64,000 bases of DNA from Rhizopus arrhizus (Eukaryota; Mucoromycota; Mucoromycetes; Mucorales; Rhizopodaceae), in the NCBI GenBank assembly GCA_024220505.1, contig JAKZZE010000017.1, positions 930,001-994,000 on the forward strand. The letters run 5' to 3'. Below are positions 22,632 through 34,300 of this stretch, in pieces. The number at the start of each line of letters is the position of its first letter. Position 1 is the first letter of the stretch. Under the pieces are notes generated by a model. The model worked only from the letters and a program-made list of their open reading frames with translations, made no database searches and was not told where the DNA came from. Made by a program: the position numbers and the translations under genes.

Positions 22632-24334
22632 TTAACACTTCATATTTGTCCATACATTCCAGCTAGAATCATTTAAAGAAGGGATTTCGCCTTGATTCCA
22701 CCATTTCGCCTTGTACAACTTATCATTGTAGACCACTTGACTACCACCGGTATAAGCTGTTGAAGCATCCCAAGTGGGAACATTGGCACATCCACCAGAA
22801 GAAGTAGAAGAAGCACTGTTTGTTGTCATATCAGCTGTAGTTGTGTTAGTTGCACCAGTAGCTGTACCAGTAGGGGTACCAATAGAAGTTTTAGTAGGAT
22901 TCTTGTCAAGAATTGAAGCTATAACACTAAGAAGTTCACCATTATCTTCATCGACGCTCCAAGCAAAGAGACCAGCAAGCCCTTGATCAGCAGCATATTG
23001 AACTTTTACTTTAAGAGAAACAGGATCATCGTAAGATATATATTGTTTGTTTGTTGGATTGTATAACCAAGGAGTCTGTGTATGATCATCAAAGTTACGG
23101 ATCCAAGGAGAGGCAGCAGTTGTAGGTGAGGTAAGGATGCCTTGGGAACGAAGATAAGCCCATCTCCAAACACCAGAAGCAGATTGAGAGTCAGAGGAAC
23201 AATAGGCATCTTGCCACGGGCCATCAAGCTGGTCACCAAGGGGAGCATTAGGAGAAACTGCAGGGTTATATTGCGTTTTAGGTGCACTGTCAACAGAAAG
23301 AGTTTGAGCGCGACCGTAGAAAGGAATACCTCCAGCAAGCTTTTTGTAAGGTACACCAGCAGCGTTCCATGACTGAATGCCTTCAACAAAGCCAGCACCA
23401 TATCCCCACCCAGGCGTATTATGAAAAGGAGCATTGGGACCGCTTGTACTATTCCAAGCGCCATTAACATCAAAAGTCATGACATGAAAACGGTCAACGT
23501 ATGGAACAAATCCAGAAGCGTCAGTGACAGGAGTAGCACCGCCAAAAGGAGTGATATGAACAGCCATCGTAAGTTCTTTATAGTTATTAGGAAAGTTACT
23601 ATCCAAAGCAGATCGAAGCTCTTTAACGAGAGTATTAAGATTCTGGACATCGTTATCATTTACAGCATTACAACCTGCTCCTTTAGCAGTTGGATACCTG
23701 TTTTAAATGAGTCAGGTAATGATAAACTCTATTTATTTTTATATTACTTACTCCCAATCGATATCAACACCATCAGTATTGTATTGCTTAATAAAATTAA
23801 TGTTCCAGTCAATCCAAGCCTGACGATTAGTTTGTGAAGCAGCCATTGTTGAAAATTGAGTAGAGCCAGACCAACCACCGACACTAACCAAAACTTTAGT
23901 TCCTGCAGCATGAGCCAATGAAATAAGTTTGGGGAAGCCATAAGCAACATAGGCTAATAAATTTTGTTTAGAAACCAGTAAATTCCTTTTCTCTTTTACT
24001 TTATTAGTTTGATGCTTACAATCAAAAACACCAGAGTCAGACCATGTAGGAGAAGAAGCAGTATTTTGAATAGCAAATGCGTAGTAAATGTGAGTATATT
24101 TTGAGAAGTCAATCTTAGATGGTGTGTAGCGACCATAAAGCCAGTTAGGAAAGTAACTAAAAGATAAAAGTTTAATCAAGTAATCTTACCAAAGCCGTAT
24201 TAACCAAGTTACCCTACAACAACTTTATCAGATGAAATATCACGCCCTTGAAGTTTAGAAACAGGTGAGGCTTGAGATACAGAACTGAGAAGGTAAAGAC
24301 CAACAGCATAAGATACAAGAGAGACAATCTTCAT
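22632..24334 (-). CDS. Secreted GH18 chitinase with C-terminal chitin-binding module
   Basis: Hydrolyses beta-1,4 chitin. The first exon (from ATG 24334) encodes a signal peptide (MKIVSLVSYAVGLYLLSSVS) and ends VVVG. A GT..AG intron near 24212-24156 joins it to YFPNWLYGRYTP. The GH18 barrel shows KVLVSVGGWSGS (strand 3 motif) and DGVDIDWE with the catalytic glutamate, just before a second intron at about 23752-23700. It continues with MTFDVNG and GLAGLFAWSVDED. A Thr/Ser-rich linker precedes a CBM5/12-type module (WDASTAYTGGSQVVYNDKLY ... KWWNQGEIP) ending at Cys. About 530 residues in all, fitting secreted class V fungal chitinases. A probable role is wall remodelling or nutrition. Confidence 0.94.
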
Positions 24335-25939
24335 AATGAATATTCTTGCTAGAAAGTAAAGAAAAATGAAAAAAAGAATCTTACTCTTTTCTATCTTTTT
24401 ATAATTTTCCTTTTTCTTCTTCAATAATTAATACTCGTAAAAAAACCTTTTTTTTTTTTTTTTTTTGGAGATTTCAGGGACCAGCAGGAATCAATGAGTA
24501 AGTTATTCGTGTAACAAATTTTGACGTGACTTCATGCATAACAATAGAACACCAATCAGCCTATAAACAATACAATCAAAATACTATAAACAGTTAACAG
24601 TAATTAGAATTTTCAGATAAATCTAAAAAGATAACAAAAAGACACACACGCACAAAAAAAACGTCCTTTTTTCATTTTAAATTTCCAGTTTATCGTTTTG
24701 TCTCAAAATAAAGATCTATACAATGAAGAATAAAGAGCAAAAAATAAAAAGAAATAGTGTCATCAACCTGCATTCAATATTCAATGCAAAAAAATGAAGG
24801 TAACTCTTAAATGTTCAACAGAAATGATTCACAATCACATTACGCTGTTACATAAACATACAATTGACTTTTTTGACTTTTCCTTTAATTAATTATGTCA
24901 CTTTTTTTTCTTTTTTTTTTTGCTTCACTAAAGTGCAGCATTTATGACTATAATGTCCAAATTTAGTATTTTGCTATCCTATCTTTTCTTAGTTTGAAGT
25001 ATCTTTGACGAATTTTTTTATAAAAAAAAAGAAAGAAGCGCAAACAAAACAAATTTCTACTTAGATTCAATAGAAAAAAAAGAATGCTAGCATTCTCGGT
25101 TGGTGCAATTAAGCTCAACTAACAAGATTGCAATCCTTACTTTTAGCTCAAATCGCTTTTGTATGTTCTTGAATGGAACCTTTGGATATTTGACTGTGTG
25201 AAAGAATTCCAGAATGTGAATTACACAAGGACCCTTTAGTGCCACACAAACTATCATTAAAGTTTATGCTAAATAAACGACAGGCTAATGTATTTTCAGA
25301 TAACGTTTAATCAACACATTTCATTTACATGCTTGACATACCCATTTGATAAGAGCGTTTCAAAGGACTTACTGTTAGAGTATGGATAGACAGCTTTTAC
25401 AGACGATGTTTCAGGTTATCACAATCGTGAAAAGCTCATGTTGATTCTTAATACGTAATTGAAGGCTCTTTCTATGGGCTTACGCAATTTCTATTTACAA
25501 CCAAAAATTCCCATAATTCTATAGCTTGTGGAATATGATTCATTGCACGTCTTTATTGAAGGATGAAAATAAGCAAAGGAAATTCAGACATGTTGTAAAA
25601 TACATGCAGTTCCTGAGGAATACAGACAATAATAAGCAAAAAATAAATAAGAAATGCAACTCATACATCTGATCTAAGGACACATTCAACACTCTATTGA
25701 AAGTGAGACTATAACAAGATTCACAGAAAAGGTAAATAGATTCAACATAAAAGCATACTTATAGCTGTTTAACTAATATTAACCAAAAACACTAACACTT
25801 TTATTTTTATATCAGTTGTTATACATGAAATCGTTTAATTCTCATCTTTTCTTTGTTTCCCTTTCCAGCTTTGTATTGTGTGGTAGATACTGTTTAAGTT
25901 TTTAAAGTAATTCAATTATGCAAAATGCGCAATGTTGTT
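24335..25939. other. AT-rich intergenic stretch
   Basis: Poly(A)/(T) tracts flank the chitinase promoter side, which includes a CCAAT at about 24552. No gene was recognised in about 1.6 kb. Confidence 0.5.
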
Positions 25940-26251
25940 TTATTGATTATTAACTTTTTGTTTTTTTACGTTTTGATTTTCTAATGCTTCAGGTCTACTT
26001 TCAATTTCAAGCGCTTCTTCTCCATCTTCTTCTCCGTCTTCTTCTTCAAATGAGTTTTGCTCGTTTGCTTCAGAAATTGGTGTTGAGGATGTACTTTTTT
26101 CTTTTTCCAAGACTTGTGTTAAAAATTCATTGATTTGGTCTTTTAATGTCAATATTGGATCAGTTAAGTGCTCTATGGCTGTTGAATCTAAAGGAACTTC
26201 GATAATTTTGTTGCAACTAGGAGTTGAGTATGTCGCCTTGATGCTTGACAT
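25940..26251 (-). CDS. Small acidic protein, probable KEOPS/EKC subunit Gon7-like
   Basis: A 103-residue single-exon protein. The N-terminal part reads IKATYSTPS and LTDPILTLKDQINEFLTQVL. The second half is disordered and very acidic (EEEDGEEDGEEALEIE) with a basic KKQK tail. This length, an N-terminal ATYSSP-like strand, a single helix with INEFLT and a disordered acidic end resemble Gon7, the small subunit of the KEOPS complex that makes the tRNA t6A modification. The match is by pattern only and is moderate; another small coiled protein is possible. Confidence 0.5.
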   Translation of the reverse strand: MSSIKATYSTPSCNKIIEVPLDSTAIEHLTDPILTLKDQINEFLTQVLEKEKSTSSTPISEANEQNSFEEEDGEEDGEEALEIESRPEALENQNVKKQKVNNQ

Positions 26252-26446
26252 TGTGTAAAAAAGTTGTAAAAAAAAAAAAGGAAAAAATTTAGCACACTGA
26301 AAATCATTTTTTCTTTAAATTGTATTGGCTCACTCTTAAGCGTGAATAGCAAATAACTTTAAATGACGGAATGTCTGATGCCCTAAAACTGACATGCACA
26401 TCTTTTTTGGGATACGATGTGCTAAAAACGAAAGAGTGAAGCATAT

Positions 26447-27303
26447 TTATTTACGAATATATTCAACGCGTTTCCACCAATTTAATAAGATATCATCATC
26501 AAATACATCCAACACATAGGCTTGAAATAATTCAGGTTTAAGTTTTTCCAAGAAATTCAGATGGGCTGCAAGTACAACATCAGCCCAGCCAGCTAGAAAG
26601 CAAATAATTTATAAGCAAAGCACGGAAGATATCACAGATTTTTTTTGTCTTACCTTGATTTCCGGTTACAAAAGGATAGCTCTTGAGTACCTCATGAATG
26701 GGCTCCAAGCCTTTCTTCAAATCAGGTGCGTGATCCTCGGGTTGACCAGCAAGCTTTTCTAAGGACATATTAAAGTAGCCTTCTCTAGTTTCACGGAATG
26801 ACTGCTTGAAAGGACCACACGCATTGCCAACAGTCAAAACAACCATTTTAAAGATAGGAAACGCGATATTTTTTTCACATTGGCTCTGGAAAAATTTGTG
26901 AATACCTTGGTTACCGTGAAATGCGCTTGGACTATCAGGAAAAGCTTCTTCGAGATAATTAACAATTTCCCAAGAATCTTGGATAACCTTTTGGGTTTCT
27001 TTATCTTCAATAATAGGAACTGTGGGTCTAGCGCCTGTCTTACTAATAAAATGTTAATAAAAAATCATAACAACATGCATCTACGTACGTCTTGGATGGT
27101 ATGACCTTTGCAACTTCATTAAAAGTGAGCCACTCAGTATCATAAGGAATATTCTAATAACGAAAAGGATTTAGATGATGTAATAAAAACCAAGTAACTT
27201 TTACCTTTAAATTTAATGCGAATCTTGTTTTGCAAGTATTACGAGACCAATATACCTTACCAAGATCTTCAAGTTCTAAGTCATAATAGGTGATTCTTGA
27301 CAT
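26447..27303 (-). CDS. Glutathione S-transferase-like protein (fungal etherase-like type)
   Basis: Starts MSRITYYDLELEDLG (27303) and reads, over several short introns, RFALNLK, IPYDTEWLTFNEVAKVIPS, GARPTVPIIEDKE (the cis-proline VP of the thioredoxin fold), VIQDSWEIVNYLEEAFPDS (the glutathione-contacting E/D-S region). An all-alpha C-terminal domain with FVTGNQG then WADVVLAAHLEFLEKL completes it. The layout fits GST N- and C-terminal domains of the fungal etherase-like GSTs, about 240-250 residues. The N-terminal catalytic Ser/Cys is not obvious. Likely role: conjugation or detoxification in the cytosol. Substrate unknown. Confidence 0.8.
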
Positions 27304-27557
27304 TCTTTTATATTTATTATTTTTATTACAAAAATAAAAAGAAATATTATAAAAAGTACTTCATTTATAGGATTATCAGGAAAAAAAAAGTTTATTAGCG
27401 TTTCCCAAAGTAATTGTTACTCAAATGACAAGTATTTGGAGACAGATTGCTAAGCAAAAAAAAGTTTTACTAAAGAACAGAAAACTTGATAGTTTTATTA
27501 TAAAAGTACACATTTTTTTTGTATAAACTTAATTTAGTGACAAATGGAATACAAAGG

Positions 27558-30244
27558 TTATTCTTCATTGAGTTTTTGTCGCTGCAAATGAATTGACTTC
27601 GTAACATCCTTTAGATTATTCCCTGCTTCTTGTATCATATTGCTTAATTCATTTATATGCTTATCTAGTCTATCCTTTGTTGATTTAGATAAATATAAAT
27701 CTTCATCCCACACGTCTTCTTTTCCTTCTAGTTTTTCGGTTGTATGACGAGATACCTTTTTTAAGGAGGCATCATCAGGGTCAAGGCGATTGAGTAATTC
27801 CCAGAGCGCTTTTTCTTCTTTTGTGTCATAGATACGTTTTTCAGAAGTATTGGGTTGTTTAATGAATTGTGTTGACTTTTGTGCTGGTATAAGTTGACAT
27901 AACTCACCAAGTTGCTGCTCTATAAAAGACATTTTTCTAGCAATAAAAATATTGATGATCACCATCAAGATTAAACAGAGTAAAGCAAAATGACTTAAAT
28001 TGGCTGATTGAACATTATCAATGAATCTATTCAATAGGCTTTGCATGAAATTATGAGAAATGGGTTGTGTTGGATTTTCTTTGTTCTCTTGAACATTAGA
28101 TTTATGCGTTCTACGGCCTCTGTGCTTTCGCTTTTTCTTTTTCTCATCTCCAGATCCGCCAAACTCAGATTGATGCTCTTTAAAGTAAACATGAAGAGCA
28201 GCATCCAGCTCTTTGTAATATGTCTGCTGTCCGTCTATGCTTGCTTTTTCAATCGTTGCTATGGGTACAGTATTGGCAAACTATATACGCAGATACTTTG
28301 TTTTATAGCTTACATTTTAACCAGGAGGATTTTGTAAACTCTACAGCTACTGAAACCAAAACTCTAACTTTTTGTTTGCCAGCCCAAGTAAAGCATGTAC
28401 GGGTTTTGCAACTAAATGCCGAGCCAGAAGGTACATCAGGTGTATTGGTAGTATTCAGTACTGTGACATATTCATCAAAATCTTCATGTATTACTTCTTG
28501 AGTCAGATAACATTTTGTAGATTTTGGACCAAGTGAATTATTTAAAGGCTTAATATAAGATAATTCTCTCATACTTTTTACTTCTCCTTCTCCTTTTTTC
28601 CATTCTCCCATTGTAAACTCTGCAATTAAAGTATAAGAAAAAGCATGATTTTTTTATAGTTTCACTGTACCTGTGCTCTTTTGGTTATCGATCAAGAAAG
28701 TCTCGAGAAATTCATCATGAAATAGTAGTTTGTATATCCTTTCAATTGTACCATTATATGTGGTATCAAGGACAACATTTGGATAATGATTTTCACATTT
28801 ACAGCTTGTCTTTTCGTGCTTTTGAGTAAATACTTCTCCATCTGACCTCTTTTGACCATTTTCAATTCCTTTTTGTGATTTCTCATTTACTTTATTTGAT
28901 TGAACAGTTGGTTGAGGAGTCTCAACAACATCTCTTTGGTTTGATTTTTCACTTGTTTTTATATCTCGTATTGTGCCATTGACAGCCACTATTTTTTTTT
29001 TTAAAAAAAAATAAAGGTCAATTCAAGATATTATGATAGACTATGGCTTTCATTTTATGTACCTTGTTTATCGTCTGCTTCCTCTTCTGATGATCCTTCT
29101 TCAGTATCATAATCTGAATCATTATCTTCCTCGTCTGATAATTCATCATCACTAGGGGAATGAATACTGCATTCTTTAGGTGGGAAAAGATCAGGTCTAC
29201 AATTGTGCCAAATCTCTACTATAAGGTCATAAGCTTGATCTCTAGATAAAAATGATGCAAAAAAATACTATAGAATACGCTTCAATCAAATGGCTCTGTA
29301 ATCCAAGTTAGTATTTTATATTACCTTTGCATTGTCAGTAGATATTTGAATTGCATTTGGAATAAAATAAGCTGTTGCTTTCTTTTCAATGTTTGTAATA
29401 TCAGCAAAAGCAATAACGAGCTAATATAAAACTTGGGTTTAGCCAAAATAATACATCAATACAATATTTTGTTACATTTGTAATCCAGCCAAATATATTT
29501 GCATTAAAACATAGATGATTCTCGGATACGTAAATACGCCCTTGTAATAAAATTTCTTTTTGTAAGGCACAGCCATAATCTGTTTACAGCATTAATGCAT
29601 TGTATGACAAATTGATATTCTTTACCTTCTATTAATGAATCATCTTCTGGTACACTTCGAAATAATGCGTGAAAATCCTGATTTCTTTTGACGTTGGCTA
29701 AATCGTATGTGCTTGTACTGCTGGGAGCAGTGTTTGAATGATTGCCGTCAATAGAGCTTTTATCAGTGTTGCTATTTTCAGAACTTTGAGGATGCTTAAT
29801 CTTTTGGGCCAGTGTCGAAGAGACCTTTTGAATGGTTGGGTTTTCTTTGATCTCATTTATTAAGCTCGATGTCAAACTTGAAGCTCGAGACCGAGATTTC
29901 TTTTTGGAGCCGGATTCCAATAAGCTTAAGGCTGAACTGTTGCTCACTGCCGTTTTAGGCTCAGCTTTGAAAGAGGAATCGACAGTGTGGACTTGTGAAT
30001 TTCCCGAAGATGGTCGACTGTTGTCTTCTTTAAGGAATTCATCCTTTTGATCAAATGAAGTCTCAACTGGCGTTGGTTCCATTATTTCAACAGGTGGTAT
30101 TCGAGGTGAGCCTTCTGAGTTTCTTCTAATATTTGCAGGCCGAGCAAGACTAAGGTCTAATGCAGGTGGTCGGACACCTGATACTGTATTCGAATGTAAC
30201 CTCCTCTTGGCAGCAGAAGCATCATTGACTTGTAAGGTATCCAT
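27558..30244 (-). CDS. GRAM-VASt membrane-contact sterol-transfer protein (Lam/Aster family)
   Basis: The N-terminal 170 residues are disordered and Ser/Pro rich. A GRAM domain follows (FHALFRSVPEDDSLIEDYGCALQ, GRIYVSENHLCFNANIFGW, then TNIEKKATAYFIPNAIQI), split by introns at about 29480-29430 and 29330-29260. An acidic linker leads to a VASt (StART-like) domain (IERIYKLLFHDEFLETFL, REISY-type segment at RELSYIKPLNN, VPSGSAFSCKTRTCFTW). A Lys/Arg-rich stretch precedes one membrane helix (FALLCLILMVIINIFIA) and a C-terminal coiled region. This is the order of yeast Lam/Ltc and animal GRAMD1 proteins. They sit in the ER at plasma-membrane or mitochondrial contacts and move sterol. Roughly 750 residues; at least five introns. 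Confidence 0.92.
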
Positions 30245-30374
30245 CGTTCAAAATAAAATAAAATAAAAATAAAATAAAAAAAGAAAAAAGAAAAACAAAA
30301 ATAATAATTTATTGGCAAATTAATTTTTAAAGAGCGATACAAGAAATTCAGCATGAAATTTTTCTTTTAAGAGA

Positions 30375-31010
30375 TTACTTCAGATTTATCTCATCTATTA
30401 CTTTTTTTAATATCTCTACTGGTGCTGTTGTGAACAGTGTAGAAGGATAAATGCGGCTACCCCAATTTGGATGCAGCAATATATGACAGCATCCAACATT
30501 TTGTACATCGAACCTTTTCGATAGTATGCTTGTTCCTTGTACGTCAGGATATGGGCTTGGTCCCGGATCACTAAATATCTAATATTGGATCATTTAATAC
30601 CCTCATTCTTATAAACACATTTTATTTACTGGAAATCCTGAAGCTGGGTCCATTATATCTGCCCACATGCCAATCGATCTTATTCTTTTTACAATATGTT
30701 GGCCCCAGTCGACAAACTTTAAAAGATGAGTTACTATGTGTCCTTCTATTATTTCAATCTTTGTTACCAATTCAAGCTTTATATCTCTTTCATCATTTAC
30801 TTCTTTCGATACTCCCACCATATCGTGTTCACATTTCTGTATCACGACTATAACTAGCAATTGCTTTTTTTGCTTTGTGCTTAAATGTGGAAATATAGAA
30901 TCGAAATCTCTCAAAAATCTTGGAGTTGGCTTGTAAACTGAATATTCAAAAATAGAATCATTGTAATCAAATAGGATTGGTTGTATTAGACAATTTGCTG
31001 TTCTGTTCAT
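30375..31010 (-). CDS. MMADHC/CblD-like cobalamin trafficking protein
   Basis: Two exons, 31010-30630 and 30578-30375, joined across a 51-nt intron, give about 194 residues. The C-terminal half matches the family: RIRSIGMWADIMDPASGFP, then IFSDPGPSPYPDVQGT, then the diagnostic FDVQNVGCCHILLHPNWGSR followed by IYPSTLFTTAP. In animals MMADHC (cblD) binds MMACHC and passes cobalamin to cytosolic methionine synthase or mitochondrial methylmalonyl-CoA mutase; its C-terminal domain is a nitroreductase-like fold. The N-terminal presequence of the animal protein is not seen, and the protein starts MNRTANCLIQP. Presence suggests vitamin B12 use, unlike yeasts. No partner gene lies nearby. Confidence 0.88.
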
Positions 31011-31362
31011 CTGATTTTAACATTAAAAAAGAAGAAAAAATTAAACTTGCGTTTCTTGAAAACATTTTTAATAATAAAAAAAATATTAAAAGAAAATGAC
31101 ATCTCAGAGTAACTATTAGATTAAATGAAAAAAAAAAAGAAAAGGAATGAAGAATAAGAAAAACACAAGAAAAAAGCTTTTTGCAGAGATATTTAGAAAT
31201 CCATCAATCAACTTTAGTATCATGTCCAACCCATGACTCCGCTCCTATACAGTAAGAGTTTCGCGTTACTTGTAAATTTTTTTTCTTCAACCTTTTTCTT
31301 TTGCGTTGACGTCAAAAAGTTACAGCTATTACTTGAGTTTACAAGAAAGGCCAACATAAACA
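31011..31362. promoter_or_regulatory. Divergent intergenic region between MMADHC-like gene and NUP192
   Basis: A 350-bp gap shared by the two divergent 5' ends. It contains A-rich tracts and a TGACGTCA-like core (TTGACGTCAAAA at about 31306) near the NUP192 side. No clear TATA box was seen. Confidence 0.4.
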
Positions 31363-34300
31363 ATGCAATCGACAAAGGCAGCCGAACTACGTACATTGCT
31401 TAATGGAATTTGTGACGCAAGACGAGCCCCTTCCCAAGCTGCCATACGTTTGGAACATATTTTACAAGATCATAAACAAACTTTAATTAAATTATTGGAC
31501 AATTTACCCAAAAATGTTGAGCATAGATCAGTTATTCAAAATGGTACATTCCTTGAGTCTCATTATGTATTCATTACTAATTAAATAACATAGGCAAGAC
31601 TTTTATTAATAGTGAAGAATATAAAGTAAACAAGGAATTTACAAAAGAAGTTATATTTCTCTCCGATCAGCTCGATTTAGAAGAGTATGAAAGTTCAAGA
31701 CTGCTATTAGAAGGAACGCGCCAAGCACACACAACCCTTTCCCCAGCCATTGATACTGCTGTTTATTTATATCATGCTGAAAGAGGTTACATTTTAGCTA
31801 TTTTGAATACTATTTTTGAATGTATCAAAGACGATCTAGTGGATAAACACATTCGTAGCGTATTTCTGGATTACATGATTGATATCTGTTTGAAAAGCAA
31901 TAAAGGGTTTGTTAGCAAAATTTTAAAATCTCTCAACGACTTGAATACAAACATAAAGTCTATCAGTAAAAATGCTTCTCAACCACAACCTTTACAGCAG
32001 CAACAACAGCAACAACAGCAACAACAGCAGCAACAGCAGCAACAGCAGCAACAAGTAGCTGAAGTAACTAAATTCAGAGAGGATACTATCGTTTTACGCA
32101 TCGACCAGCTAAAAGAAGAGAGAATCTCTCTTGTACAAATTCTTTACCATGTCGCATCTCTCTTCTGGTTGCCAGAAGCAGACTTACTGACTCTTATTAA
32201 TTTGATCCAAACAACCAATTTACTGGATTCTGCATCACCTTATTTGCTTACTACGCTGCTGGCCGCTATTTCTCCTCGTTGGATGGAGCCTAATCAGGTT
32301 CACTATGGAATAGATATTACTGCTCAAGACGATACGATGAAGAAAATCCATAATGCTATCACAACAAATGAGTATAAAGTGGAAGGTGTGAAGGGCGTTG
32401 TATTGCTTCAATGGGCCCTCTTTAATGTCAAAAAATCAAGCATAAGCGACCGCAGCACAAGCACATTCAAGCTAGGAGATCAGGCAGCAACGTCACTTGT
32501 TAAGAAAGGCATTGAACTGGATGCCTTTGGGTTTTTGAATGAATATCTTTTACACTTTAAACAAAAGGACGGAAACATGAGACCCAATACCAATCGAGTG
32601 AAGGAAAGCTCTGAGTCAATCATGGTGATTAATGGGCTGACAGTAGATCCAAATGACTATACGAAATTCCATGCCGATATTACAAATGATTTTCAACCTA
32701 TAGTAGAGCATGAGCTGGAGCTCTTGACAGATATTTTTATTTTGAAGATGTCCTCATTATTACATCAATTGAAGACTGATGAAGAAGACGTAATATACCA
32801 AGTGGGTTATCCAATTGAAGTCAATTCTAGTTACACCAAAGACGATAGCAAAAGTGGACATTTAGAGGCATTTTTGATTTTACTTGCGACAATCTACAGA
32901 AACCGTCTTAATGCAGGCAGCAAATTTTGGACACGGGAAAATGGTCTGTTTGCGTTTGTCAAGTGGTTATTTGATATTAAGGTAGTTGGAACAATCCGAG
33001 CCGCTTTTGATGTCTTGGGTTCCATTTCTACAGGTGACCAATGTGCCTCCCATGCATACGATGTTTTATCTATGGGAATTGTACAAACTGACATAAGCAA
33101 CAGTCATTTATTTTCTTGGGGTAAGCTCTTTGCTACTCTGCAATTTTATTCCGAGGCAATACATAAAACACTGCCTGGAGATGAATGCCCTTCAATCCCA
33201 CAAACAGAGGAAGAAGTATTATGCAAATTGATATACCTCTGCCAGCAAGTCGTGCAGTATTCTTCAACAGCAAGAGCTGCCATTTGGAATAGTGCTTCAC
33301 TTAACGCTCATGTGTCTATCATCAATATGATTAGCTGTCCAACATCTGTAAGCTTACGTGTGCACCTTTATAATCTTCTTGCTGCTTTCTGCTCTTCTTG
33401 GGGAGGAGGTGTTAATGGTGTTGGTAGAACTATCTCCCTTCAAGTTTGGAATAGCTTAGAAGGATCTGATTTCATTTCAGCAAGTAAGAAGATTACAAAT
33501 GCTGGTTTGGATCCTGTTAAAGATACAGCAAAAGAAACCCTTCTTAATAGTTTATTGAATCCCTCAGCTCTTACTAAACCTGCTCAGGTTGCGAATGCCC
33601 AAATCAGCCCAACGTCACGCATTTTATTACCTGATCAAACTTCTGGCTTCCTAACGCAATTTGACTCTGAAAAAAATAGCAAGTCCTATACAAAAACTCT
33701 CGCTTTGTTAAAATTAATGGCATCTCTCATCCACAAGCAAAGCGAGAAAGATGCACTTATATCTGGCTTCTCTGCATTTGAGCAGTCTATCCCACCTTAC
33801 CTAGGGTGCGAATATCGCTCACCTGGTGCTTCGCCCTATCTTTCTTTGGTGATTGATCATGTTTTCTTAAATCTGAACAATTTACAATATTCAAACCCTG
33901 ATGGTAAATGGCAACTCGCTGATGCTTGCTTAAAAGTGATAGAGAACAGCATTATGTCATTCAATTTGGAGGCACTTTGTGATCGTGTCAACCATTTGAT
34001 AAAGAAGACCTCTAGTATAACAGTCAATACGAGCGGTTTTATGAACTTTTTACAAAATGCTAACGTCACAGAGTTAAAGCAATTCCAGTCTTTGGATATG
34101 AGTGAATCGCTATTACCATTTGTTACACATCCTGGTTTTGATATCATGGTGCGCATTCTTTCGGGTGGTTCTCTTATTGCTGAAATATTCAAGGTCATTG
34201 GTCTAGGTAGAGAGGAGACAGCAAAAGTCGCTAAAGCAAAGAAGAAGAAAAGCTTCTATCTTCAAAGATCGCTCACTCGATGTTTGCGCATTTTACGAAA

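Noticed and set aside
22774..23473. ORFs on either strand within the chitinase gene, including a long minus-strand +1 frame
   Set aside because: They overlap the GH18 coding frame whose catalytic motif and signal peptide are unambiguous.
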